Source of the DNA: Paenibacillus sp. SY21-1
GTDB lineage: Bacteria > Bacillota > Bacilli > Paenibacillales > Paenibacillaceae
Assembly: GCF_005222705.1 (NCBI RefSeq)
Contig: NZ_STGF01000001.1
Span: 62,001-126,000, forward strand
Length of the DNA stretch: 64,000 bases
Reading direction: 5' to 3'
Made by a program: the position numbers and the translations under genes. Below the pieces are notes generated by a model. It was not told the DNA's origin, did not search any database, and saw only the letters and a program-made list of their open reading frames with translations. Within the stretch, counting starts at the first letter, position 1, and the number at the start of each line of letters is the position of its first letter. This document shows, in pieces, positions 24,629 to 34,200 of this stretch.

Positions 24629-25135
24629 TTACTGGATGCTGTAGCCGCCTTTGACCATAACCATCAAGCTGCCAGCGCCGGAGGCCGAAATGCCCCGCCC
24701 AGCTCTCGGGAAAAGCAGATGATGGTTTTTCTCGGCGCTAACCCCGTTCAGCAAATCTTCGCCGCCGGTTAGATCGGCAACACCATTGGCATCGGCGCTG
24801 TAGATTGCGGCGGAGCCTGAACGAAGGATCAGTTCAGTTCCTTCCTCCGCTATCAGTCGTTTGCCTGCCGGAACCGTCACAACCTTGAAGGTTCCTCCTG
24901 CCGATTCGCCCGTTCCGCCCCCTGTGGAGCCTCCTGTCGATCCGCCTGAAGAACCTGCTCCAAGCTTGGCCAACTGCTCGTCTACGTAGCTCTTCGTAAC
25001 GACAGGGTCGTCTATGGAGCCTGGGGTCTGTTTTGCAGTTTCTGCTTCTAATGGAGTGCTTAAAAATACTCCAGCCGAAGCTCCAATTCCTACTAAAATA
25101 CAAGCAAATAATAATTTAATTAGTCGCGATTTCAC
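24629..25135 (-). CDS. Unrecognised exported protein with Gly/Ser hinge
   Basis: I do not recognise the family. The 168-residue product has an N-terminal signal anchor (KSRLIKLLFACILVGIGASAGVFL), then the short motif PGSIDDPVVTKSYVDEQLAK, a Gly/Ser/Thr-rich hinge (about 65-85), and a C-terminal beta-rich domain (VTVPAGKRLIAEEGTELILR...SGSAAIYSADANGVADLTGG). I recall the DDPVVTKSYVDEQ-type motif from other Paenibacillus exported proteins, but its role is unknown. A GTG start is chosen because AGGAGG lies 9 bases upstream; an ATG eight codons earlier (25159) contains that site within its coding sequence. It sits about 110 bases after the next exported protein and may be co-transcribed with it. 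Confidence 0.7.
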   Translation of the reverse strand: MKSRLIKLLFACILVGIGASAGVFLSTPLEAETAKQTPGSIDDPVVTKSYVDEQLAKLGAGSSGGSTGGSTGGGTGESAGGTFKVVTVPAGKRLIAEEGTELILRSGSAAIYSADANGVADLTGGEDLLNGVSAEKNHHLLFPRAGRGISASGAGSLMVMVKGGYSIQ

Positions 25136-25242
25136 CTTATTGTTCCTCCTATTCAACATCCTCTTAAAATAGAATACTAGATTTACTTAAGAGATACCAG
25201 TAAGGAGACGACAGGTTCAGTGAAATATTGGTAGTTGCTTTT

Positions 25243-27366
25243 TTACTCCTCATTATCTGCGTACCAGATAATTTCTTTTTTAACAATAGCTCTTTTAAAG
25301 CCTTTATAGTTCTCATATATGACCATGTAATAAGGCTTGTTTTTTATAGCTCCTTCAAAATCGGAAATAGCTTGATCAAGTGACAATTTCAGCTTATCGC
25401 CTACCTTGAATGTTGATCCGGACTCCGCCTCAAAAGAAATATCTTGTGAGAATGAACCTTCGCCATCTTCATATTCAAGCGCAACTGTCAATTTTGAATC
25501 CTTTGCAAAAGACTCGAATGATAAATCGCGTTTTAAAGTATACTCCAGTTTCACATTAAGATTAGATGGTGTGACATAAGGAGTAACTTTTGAAATGCTA
25601 AGTGTATATGGGAAGCTATCGATGTTCAATGAGGATGATTTTAAACCATTCTCTACAGGTAACTTCATTACCGTTGCATTCAGCACAAAATCACCAGCAT
25701 CGTTATTTACAACAAACTTCCCATCTTTTACTGCATGGCCGACAATTAAACTTAACGTAGCCGTATCCACATTTTTAGGCAATTTGCTGCTAATAGTAAA
25801 TTTTGCTTTATTTTTAGAATTTAAAGGCTGATTCTGCAGTTCAATTTCTACAGGGAAATACTGTCCATCTGGAGTTTTCAACATGGCTGCTGGTTTCGTT
25901 AAGCTTGAAAGTCTTGACTCTTCATTACTTAGTTCACCTTCAATAGTTACAAGATTTTCATTTAGAGCCTTGTACACCTTATAGTTACGCAAGACTAAAT
26001 TAGTATTGTTGCCATCATTATTCAAAGTCAACTTGCTTCCAGTTATAGTAGCTGGTCCAGTCAAAACTGATTTTTTCAACTTTAGCCTTCCCAAAGAAAC
26101 AGGCTTTTCATCTTTTAAAGAATCAACCTGCAAAGATAACCACTCGAACGTTGAATTATATGGGATCTGCGCAACCGCTGTGTACTCTTTATATTTTTTC
26201 GATCCGATTGTAATCGTTTTATCACTTTGAATAACATTCGTTTCAACTTTGTAGAGGTCATCCAGCAGCAAAGTACCCGTTAGACTTGGTACAGTTACCG
26301 TATCTTTACCATCATTCTGAACTAAAAACTTCAATGAAAGAACGTCTTGGCTCAACCAAGCGACTCTTTGGGCGGATTTAAAGTCAAGTTTATACGGAAG
26401 TTCGTTATATTTAAAATTAAACGTTTTGACTTCTTTACCCGTAGTAGATGGCTGTGTCTTTAACTGTGGCAAATCAAAAACACCAACCGGAACCTCAACT
26501 TTAGAGCCTTCTGTTCCATCCTCACTTACCACAACCAGCATAAACTGACTATTTCTAAATGAAAGAGGTATCTGGCTTGTTAACGTAAGATGATTATATA
26601 CCTTCGGAGACAACGTCAGCGACTCCTCATTTTTATCAACTGCAAAAGAATAGCCATCTTTAGTTAGCAAGTAATACTTATATACAGGGATGGTCACTGG
26701 CTTTTTCCCAGTATTATTGAAGTTGAATTTAATTGTTAAATTAACGTTTTTCTCGTCTAAAACAACTTCACTTGCTAAAATTTTTGTATTAACATCCGAT
26801 CCATTCAATTTAATAATCTGGTATGAATTTTTAGGAACTGAAAGCGGAACTTTCGCCAAAGAGATTTTCCCTACAGTCGTCTCATAATTCGTACTTGGTT
26901 TATTAAAATCAAACTTCACCGCATGTAAGACCAACGATCTCAAAGGTGTATTTCCAACATTCGCATAATAAGTTAACAGCTTCGTAGAATTAGGATTCAC
27001 CTTCCTAACATTTTTTGTGTCGCCTAGCGGTTTTACTGAAAATGATTGTCCAGAGCTGTTATATACCCTAAACCAATAATCAAGAAAATCAATCGACGTC
27101 GAACCATTGTTCGCCACGTTTATCTCAAAGGATACGATATTTCCACCAGCAGTTGAAACTAAACTGACATTAGTCAATTGAAAAGTTTTGTTATTCCCTA
27201 AATTGATCGGTTGTACATTCAATAATTGTGTCATTGATTTTGTTTTTGTAGCGGCATCTACGTTCTCCACATTGTAAACTGTTACAAGTGAACATATTAA
27301 CGTGAGCGCTAATAAACCTGCTATCGCCTTTCTTGATGCCTTCCTTAGTGACGCATACACTCCCAC
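25243..27366 (-). CDS. Unrecognised secreted repeat protein (707 aa)
   Basis: Family not recognised. It has a signal peptide (about 1-39, ending NVDAATK), then about four diverged beta-rich repeats of roughly 150-170 residues. Each has a segment of the type 'VSFEINVANNGSTSIDFLDYW', as in VNLTIKFNFNNTGKKPVTIP and LSLKFLVQNDGKDTVTVPSL, followed by a 'PxxSF' strand. Such NNG/NTG segments resemble DUF4352 or late-Ig folds, but this is only a fold-level guess. There is no SLH, LPXTG or lipobox. Codons are strongly A/T-rich compared with the genes on both sides. It lies downstream of the S-layer gene but is separated by a strong terminator, so it has its own promoter. The GTG start is tentative. 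Confidence 0.75.
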   Translation of the reverse strand: MGVYASLRKASRKAIAGLLALTLICSLVTVYNVENVDAATKTKSMTQLLNVQPINLGNNKTFQLTNVSLVSTAGGNIVSFEINVANNGSTSIDFLDYWFRVYNSSGQSFSVKPLGDTKNVRKVNPNSTKLLTYYANVGNTPLRSLVLHAVKFDFNKPSTNYETTVGKISLAKVPLSVPKNSYQIIKLNGSDVNTKILASEVVLDEKNVNLTIKFNFNNTGKKPVTIPVYKYYLLTKDGYSFAVDKNEESLTLSPKVYNHLTLTSQIPLSFRNSQFMLVVVSEDGTEGSKVEVPVGVFDLPQLKTQPSTTGKEVKTFNFKYNELPYKLDFKSAQRVAWLSQDVLSLKFLVQNDGKDTVTVPSLTGTLLLDDLYKVETNVIQSDKTITIGSKKYKEYTAVAQIPYNSTFEWLSLQVDSLKDEKPVSLGRLKLKKSVLTGPATITGSKLTLNNDGNNTNLVLRNYKVYKALNENLVTIEGELSNEESRLSSLTKPAAMLKTPDGQYFPVEIELQNQPLNSKNKAKFTISSKLPKNVDTATLSLIVGHAVKDGKFVVNNDAGDFVLNATVMKLPVENGLKSSSLNIDSFPYTLSISKVTPYVTPSNLNVKLEYTLKRDLSFESFAKDSKLTVALEYEDGEGSFSQDISFEAESGSTFKVGDKLKLSLDQAISDFEGAIKNKPYYMVIYENYKGFKRAIVKKEIIWYADNEE

Positions 27367-27555
27367 ATCATCCCCTGTCTATTGTTTCTTATTTAGACGT
27401 AAAATAGCATAAGAAAGTTTCTATCTTGTCTAATAATTTGTTAAATATGAGTTCTTACAAATCAAGAAAAAACGAATACTGATAGTGTTTTCGAATAATC
27501 GGCTATTATGTACTGACCAAATTCAACATCATGCTCTCAATGCGCCAAGCACAGC

Positions 27556-27590
27556 TCAAAAAAAACAGCCCTACATTAGTAGGGCTGTTT
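27556..27590 (-). terminator. Terminator of the S-layer gene
   Basis: A perfect 12-bp stem (AAACAGCCCTAC and its complement) followed by eight T on the minus strand, 11 bases after the stop codon. Confidence 0.95.
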
Positions 27591-27601
27591 TAATTAAATC
27601 A

Positions 27602-30600
27602 TTATTTTGTGTAGCTAACAGCTGCTACAGAAGCATTAGTGTTATCTGCAGCATCGCTAATTACGCCTGCGCCACTAAGTTGTACAGTCAATGTTTGACC
27701 AGCAGTAAGAGCAGGGTCAGCGCTTAGAGTAATAGTAGCACTTGTAACAGTGTCTCCGGAAGAGTATGTTACACCAGTGATCGTAATACCTTTGCCAGCA
27801 AGACCAGTTCCACCAAGTGTGAAGTCAGCTGCAGCAATTGTGCTAGCTTTTACAGATCCAGCAAAGTTAACTACAACTTGAGTTCCTGTTCCAGTGTAGT
27901 TAATGCCTGCAAGAACAGGACCTACACCATCAGTAGCAGCAGCAGCAGCTACAGAAGCAAGCTTGTTACGGTTTGCCGAGTTGTCGTTCACTTCACCAAC
28001 CAGTGCTACAGATGGTTTAGCATCAACATCAAGGAATGGTTGCTCTTCAACAGTCAAAGTAACAACATTGCCAGTGACAACAAGTCCTTTAACGTTGTAG
28101 CCAGTCACCGAGAAATCAGATTCTTGTACAGAAGCAATGTACAGATCCTCAGAGAATGTAACTACGATACGATCAATTTTTCCGTTGTTGTCATTGTCTT
28201 TAGTAACAATGCTGGAAATTGTAGGAGCTGCATAGTCCTTAACAAGGCTAGCTAGAACATTAATCGTTCCAGTATTCTTAACATCAAATGCGGATGTAAG
28301 ACCGTCAGCTGCAATTGTTACGGCATTTACGCCTACAAATTGAGGGTCAGTTCCGAATTTAGCCGAATCGGCTGATTTTACAGTAACAATAGCTTTTCCG
28401 CCACTGTTGATGTAAGTTGCCGATTGAGCTGCAGCACCATTTACTGTGAATTTAGTAACATCAAGACCAGAAAGTGGCGTATTCAATGTAAACTCGATCG
28501 TGTTGGCAGATGTAGCTTTAACAGAATCTGTTGCAACTTCTGCATCAGTAACATTATCTTGAGTCAGAGTAAGTTCTGTTTGGAAGTTAACAGTTTTGTT
28601 ACCTGCCAAGTCAGCAACTTGCGATACGTAGAGCTTATCGCCTGCTGTAAGATCAGTTTGTGCCGTTTGGAACTTGATAAGAACCGACTTATTGTCAGTA
28701 GCCCATGTAACTGTTGTGTTCGAAGGCAATGCAGTAGCAGAGCCGTTCAAAGCAATCAGATAGTTGCTAGTGTTCAATACACCAGCATCCATAGCTTCGG
28801 AGAAGCTTACACGAATGCTCTTCTTGTCTGCGGAGAACTTAGCGTTGTCTACAGTTGGAGCAACTTTATCTACTGCGCTAAGCGTTGCAGTGTAAGCAGC
28901 CAATTTGTTTGCATTGTAGGAAGTATCAGCAATTACATCTTTCGGAATCGAAATTGTGTAGCTGCCGCCGTTCAATGCCGATGCAAGGTTCAGACGGTAC
29001 GTATTAGTAGTACCTTGTTTTGTCGCGCTAGTAACAGAAATTGTAGTTCCGTTAGCGTCTTTTACAGTGTAGTTGTATGGAAGGTTAGCTCCAGTTACTT
29101 CTTCACTGAAAGTAATATCGATGTTTCTAGCATCATGTTGATTAACGCCAGTAACAGTCGGAGGAGTCAAGTCAGCTGCAACAGCTGCAGTAAGCGAAGT
29201 AGACACAACTGCGTTGCCCCAAGCGTCAGCAGCAGCTCCGGAAGATGCATTCTCAATGAAAATTGTTGCATTTCCTGTAGGAACTGGTGTTGCAAAAGTT
29301 ACTGTCAATGTTTTGTTGCCATCGCTCCAAGCAGATGTGCCAAGGTATTGACCCACACCTTTGTAGCTGTGGTAAACAGACAAGCTACCAGTGTTAGTGA
29401 TTGCTTTGTTGAATTTAAGAACTACTTTAGTTTGCGAAATGGAATCCACTGTAGCTACAGGAGCTACTACATCTTTAACGTAGTTGAAAGTAAGGTCAGT
29501 AGATGCCGATTGGAAACCAGCATAGTCCTTAGCTCCAGCAACATTAAGAGTGTAAGTTCCTTCTGGAAGAACAGAAGTGTTAAGTGTTACTTTGTTGCCG
29601 TTAACTGCACCGTTTACGCCAACATAGTAAGTTCCATTGTTAAGTTTGTAAGTACCTGCATTGCCAACTGTGTCGCTAATAGGCTCAGAGAAAGTAACTT
29701 CAAGAGCATTAGGGCCAACTACGGCTACGCTTTGAGCTACAGGAAGTGTGTTATCAAGAGCTACTCCAGTGAAAACTGCTTTTGGAGCTGTTTTTTGAAG
29801 TTTATCCTTCACACCTTCAACGATGATTTCATAGCTTGCTTGTTGAGCAAAGTTTCCAGCAAGAGTAAGAACAACAGACTTGCCATCTTCGCTCAATGCT
29901 GCTTTAGAAACTGTTTGGCCGCTAACGGAGTAGTTAGCCACTGTTTCTGCAGAAGTTTTGTCAAGCTCAGTGTTGAAGTTAACTTGAATTTCTTTCAAGT
30001 TAAGTGGAGCGGCGTTTGTAACCACTGGATCAACAATAACTACTTCAAAGCCAGGAAGGCCCAGTTTGTTGCCCAAAGTTTGGTTTGTGCCAGGAATTAC
30101 AGTGTTCAAAGCGCCAACAATGATTTTGTAAGTTTCGCCGCGCGTTGCTTTTGCAGTGAAATCAGTACCTTCTGGAAGGATTTTTGCTGCAACCGCTGCT
30201 GCTGGTACGTCAGCATATGCTACGTTCAATCCCAGTGCGCGTGTGATAACTGCAGCAAACTGATGTACAGTGATTTCGGAGTCAAATCCGAAAGCTGTTG
30301 CACTTTCACCAACCATATATTCATTGGCTTTAGCCCACGAAATAAAACCGTCGTAGAAGTCGCCACGAACGTCTGTAAATCCGTGAGTATCGGCAGTGCC
30401 TTTAGCCTCTTCGAATTTACCCAACAATTTCGAAAGCAAAATTGTTACGTCTTGACGTTTCCAGTTGGAATCTTCCAACAGATCGCCGTTTTGGTCACCT
30501 ACAACAACTTTAATGTCTTGCAGGTATTTACCAGGGTTTGTTGCTGGGTCCGTGCTAGTTGCTGCTGCGAAAGCAGGAACTGCGAGTGAAAGAACCATGG

Positions 30601-30724
30601 AAGATGACAATACGAATGCTGCTAATTTTTTCTTCATAACCTTTGTTACTCCTCCTCTAAATTGCGGTTGTTGAGAGTTTTGTTTATTCTCTTTAGTTAA
30701 GTATAAATTGCTCTTATTCCTCAT
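27602..30724 (-). CDS. Main S-layer protein (N-terminal SLH region, Ig-like repeats)
   Basis: Probable lattice-forming S-layer protein. The signal peptide is MKKKLAAFVLSSSMVLSLAVPAFA. The mature N-terminus (about 55-230) is a diverged SLH region (DVTILLSKLLGKFEE, then EITVHQFAAVITRALGLN and ATRGETYKIIVGAL). It is followed by about eight Ig-like domains with 'VTFSEPI/VTFSEDL' motifs. There are two good in-frame starts: ATG at 30724 with AAAGGGGGTGA seven bases upstream, and ATG at 30637 (29 codons later) with GAGGAGGAG upstream. The second start gives a normal signal peptide; the first adds a charged leader. Codon choice is narrow and A/T-ending, as in very highly expressed genes. It has its own promoter, a long leader and a strong terminator. 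Confidence 0.9.
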   Translation of the reverse strand: MRNKSNLYLTKENKQNSQQPQFRGGVTKVMKKKLAAFVLSSSMVLSLAVPAFAAATSTDPATNPGKYLQDIKVVVGDQNGDLLEDSNWKRQDVTILLSKLLGKFEEAKGTADTHGFTDVRGDFYDGFISWAKANEYMVGESATAFGFDSEITVHQFAAVITRALGLNVAYADVPAAAVAAKILPEGTDFTAKATRGETYKIIVGALNTVIPGTNQTLGNKLGLPGFEVVIVDPVVTNAAPLNLKEIQVNFNTELDKTSAETVANYSVSGQTVSKAALSEDGKSVVLTLAGNFAQQASYEIIVEGVKDKLQKTAPKAVFTGVALDNTLPVAQSVAVVGPNALEVTFSEPISDTVGNAGTYKLNNGTYYVGVNGAVNGNKVTLNTSVLPEGTYTLNVAGAKDYAGFQSASTDLTFNYVKDVVAPVATVDSISQTKVVLKFNKAITNTGSLSVYHSYKGVGQYLGTSAWSDGNKTLTVTFATPVPTGNATIFIENASSGAAADAWGNAVVSTSLTAAVAADLTPPTVTGVNQHDARNIDITFSEEVTGANLPYNYTVKDANGTTISVTSATKQGTTNTYRLNLASALNGGSYTISIPKDVIADTSYNANKLAAYTATLSAVDKVAPTVDNAKFSADKKSIRVSFSEAMDAGVLNTSNYLIALNGSATALPSNTTVTWATDNKSVLIKFQTAQTDLTAGDKLYVSQVADLAGNKTVNFQTELTLTQDNVTDAEVATDSVKATSANTIEFTLNTPLSGLDVTKFTVNGAAAQSATYINSGGKAIVTVKSADSAKFGTDPQFVGVNAVTIAADGLTSAFDVKNTGTINVLASLVKDYAAPTISSIVTKDNDNNGKIDRIVVTFSEDLYIASVQESDFSVTGYNVKGLVVTGNVVTLTVEEQPFLDVDAKPSVALVGEVNDNSANRNKLASVAAAAATDGVGPVLAGINYTGTGTQVVVNFAGSVKASTIAAADFTLGGTGLAGKGITITGVTYSSGDTVTSATITLSADPALTAGQTLTVQLSGAGVISDAADNTNASVAAVSYTK

Positions 30725-30865
30725 AGCCGATTCACCCCCTTTCCAGAGTTGAGCAGAACAATCATATAAGTGAGTCTACTATCATGATAAACCCTTTGTA
30801 ACATCATGAAGCAGAAACTTGTAAACTAATGTTGAAAAATAGTAGAGTGCCTACACCACTTTAAC

Positions 30866-30894
30866 ATTATACAATGGGTGCGCCCAAGCGTAAA
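30866..30894 (-). promoter_or_regulatory. Probable sigma-A promoter of the S-layer gene
   Basis: TTTACG, 17 bases, TATAAT on the minus strand. The -10 is perfect. Transcription would start near 30859, giving a leader of about 135 nt to the first start codon. Further promoters may exist, as is usual for S-layer genes. Confidence 0.6.
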
Positions 30895-31191
30895 GAGGGA
30901 AGTTGTGAATTCATTCCAAATTCCCGAGCGTTTAACTACGCTTTATTTCCCGTGTCCGCCTCACCGCGACGTTCACATGTATTTAAACGCAGACGGTTCG
31001 AAAAAGTTGCGATGTTTCAAAAAAAGTTTTTAATCTTTTTCATATCACCCCGCAAACACGCTTAACGACTGGTTTTTCGCTTGCTACGTTGTTAGTATAG
31101 CTTGCTTCCACAGATGACGTATAGGCGTAACTTTTTCCATGGATAAAGTTTCTCCGGCCCTCTTTTTACCTGTCGATAAAGGGCAATGGAG

Positions 31192-31215
31192 AGCCGCGAG
31201 CGGTTGCTCGCGGCT
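31192..31215 (-). terminator. Hairpin after the 1375-aa SLH gene
   Basis: A perfect 10-bp GC-rich stem (AGCCGCGAGC and its complement) with a 4-base loop, 40 bases beyond the stop codon. No T-run follows on either strand, so it may stabilise the 3' end rather than terminate by itself. Confidence 0.45.
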
Positions 31216-31255
31216 TAGATCAGCTCCAATTAGCAATGTTACCTGTCTGCGAGCC

Positions 31256-34200
31256 TTAGCGGATAGCCGGCAGCTTCTTCATGTCGGTCAAAATGCGCGC
31301 AATGATAATGGCAGCATCCGATCTCAGCAGGTTGGATTGAGGCTCAAAAACCATACCCGCTTTAGGATCGTTGGAATCAACCGGAGAGCCTTTAATATAA
31401 CTTTTCTTTGCAATAGCCAACACTGCGTTTTTCGCGTAATAACTCACGTTTGCTGCGTCTTTGAATTGTTTCTCAAGATCGTTGTTTATCTTGTCGGCAT
31501 CTGTCTCCAATTTCAAGTCAAGCGCCCTGGTAATAATGACAGCCGCTTCCTGCCTGGTCAGGTTGTTGGCCGGTTCGAATGTTCTGGAGCCTGTTCCTCT
31601 TATTATCCCTTCACGGGCAGCAGTCTCGATGTATCGGTAGTCCCATAGCGCCTCTGGGATTGCAATGGCCGGCACATCGTCAAAGTGAAGCTTGCTCAGC
31701 TCATAATTGAGCGGCATATCCAGCGCTTTAACAAGCATTCTGGCAAATTCGCCACGGGATACGTACATATTGGCGCCAAAGTCGTCAAAGCCGGCTGCGT
31801 TCATAATCCCTTTCGCATAGACAGCCTCTAGGAAGTTCCTTGCATAAGGGTGGGAGGTCATATCGGTGAACGAATAGACCATCTTGCCGACTACATAGTA
31901 ACCGAACTTGTTGAAAGGAACAGTTACTGTATTCTTCTTAACATCCACCGTACCGCCGATATTTTCCCAGGATTTGGTTTTTACGTCGTAACGGTATACC
32001 GTAATTACAGTGCCTATGCTATCCTTCATGTTCGGATCAAAACCCAGAGTCAGGGTACCTGTCTTGGAGGTTACAAGCTCTCTGTTATCCGGACGATCGT
32101 CATAAGTAGGTATCGCTGTTCCATTAGTCCCCTTCGTGTTAGGGAACTGATAGGGGTCTACGCCCATGGTAAGCGGATCATAGCTCGCGGTGGTGGCAGG
32201 ATCATCGGCCATTCCCGCATCAATCCAGTACACAGGGCTCGCTTTAGTAAATCTTGAAGGATAAGATAGTCTGAATCTTGTCCCCAGGCTCTCCAGCGTA
32301 ATATTGAAGTTAGGCGGCATCTCACTGGTAGAGTACCGGTTGACTACGCCATCCTCGGGATTTGCTATAGCGAAAAGCAAATTGTGACCAGTATAAACCT
32401 GATTTTTCAGCAATTCAGGAACGTTGTAATCTGAACGAATTAGGGTAGTTCCCTTTTCAAACTTCAGGTTCAGGGCGTTGTCAAACACCTTGTGATTGCT
32501 TGCCATCGTCTCCATAACCTGTGCACCCGGTATGTTGGTTGGAGCATAGGTTACTTCAAAGCTTCCCGTTGTCGAGTCATTCGCACCCTGAATAGTGAAA
32601 TCGATTTTGTTTTTGCCAACCTTTAGCTTGTTTACGATAACTCTAAATGTATTGTCATAGCTGTCTGTTATCGCCGGATTTGCAGGCACATAATCGATTT
32701 TCTCGCCGGATTGTTTATTAATCGTAATGGATTGAGCGCCTGGCGAATCAATGAGGACCTCAATAAAATTCTGGTTTACGATTGCCTGCTTCGGCAGTTC
32801 CGGACGAATGATTTTATACGACATTGCAGTAGGGTCAACTTCAAGTCTATAAGTAGCCCTTGGACCCGTTTCTCCATTGTTGTATACCGTAAACGAATAG
32901 ACACTTGAGCTACCGTTCGGATTCAGGTTCTGCTCACGAAGAATAAACGAGAACGTTTTGGTTTTGATATCATAGCGCACTGCCAAATCACCTAGCCCGA
33001 TATTCGGCGTTGCTCCTTGCATAACGCCAGTCGGTCGTAGTGCCCTGTCACCATCCATAATGATAAGGTCCTGAGTCAAATCCCACTTCATAGTGGTTGG
33101 ACCGTTGGAGCTCTCAATTTTTAGAATGTATTGCGAAGGTTTAGTAAGCTCCGAAGAGTCATGCATACCTTTTATCGTGTCAATAATTCCATTTACAATA
33201 TTGTCATCGTTGCCAACAAACGTTGGGAAATCCAAGAAGTCGAACGTGCCATAGATATTCATTATGGATTCCGTTGTCGTGTACAGCCCGCCGCGTTCCA
33301 CAAACTTGGGATCATTAGGAAGGGGTTGGGCCAGTTGACTGCTATAAGGATAAATCTTTGTCCCTTCAACCGGAATAACCGGCGTATTGGTTGGAATCAA
33401 GTATATTTTTATTGTCTTTTCGTAGGAATTTTTGCTGCCCTGGTAAATGAACTTGATTTCATTCTCGCCACTAAACAACGCACTAAATGCCTTTTCATCC
33501 TCATCCGTTGCCAGTTCAAAATTAGTCACGGGAGCATTTGCTTGCTGCCTTAATCTTACCGGCGTGTTATTGATATAGAAAAAGATCGTTTGCGCTCCAT
33601 CAGCTGTGAAGTCATAGCGGATTTCGGAAGTATCGTTTATATTGTTCAGAACTCCTCTGAATCTTCCCAAATCACTGCCAATGGTAGACCCTCTTCGTTC
33701 ACTGCGCGTTTTGTTCGTATCATCATAAATACGCATATTGTCATACGCGCTCGTATAATTGACATACGGCCCAAATAACATCGTAAACTTTACTTGCTTG
33801 GTCGCTCCGCTCTCTCCCTCTGCGCCGATTCGCAAGGTTACCGTCTGAGTACCTTCGAAAGGCAGCCTTTTAAAGATCAGTATTTCCCGCTTATACACCT
33901 TCCCGTCAACGGTAACAAATTTGTTGACCAATGAAGAAGATACATTTTCAATATTTGCAACATTCGTTTTGTCGTAGCTGGCCGGTGCTGAAGCACCCGA
34001 TACGTTTTTGATATCAGCAACTTGGAGCAAATTAGCCACTTGGGAAGTATTCACATTACCAACAAGCACTTCCATAGCGAAAGGCACACCGTAAATGCTG
34101 GCTCCTTCCAATGCCGTGCCGGTCAACGATTCGCCTGTTCCTGAACGATAACCGCTCAAATAGTTTATTCTGTCGATAAATTGCTTATTTACATCCTGCA

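Larger units (their letters stand above)
30725..31255. other. Long regulatory region upstream of the S-layer gene
   Basis: About 530 bases with no gene. It holds the S-layer leader and promoter at its left part, an A/T-rich stretch with several T-runs (around 31010-31060), and a hairpin at the right end belonging to the upstream SLH gene. Confidence 0.7.

Noticed and set aside
28424..30589. Plus-strand 721-codon open frame opposite the S-layer gene
   Set aside because: It is a mirror of the S-layer gene. Its codon bias avoids the codons that give stops on the other strand. The translation is Cys/Ser/Asn-rich without any domain and there is no ribosome site.
30874..31065. Plus-strand 63-codon ORF upstream of the S-layer gene
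   Set aside because: It lies over the S-layer promoter. It has no ribosome site and no recognisable sequence.
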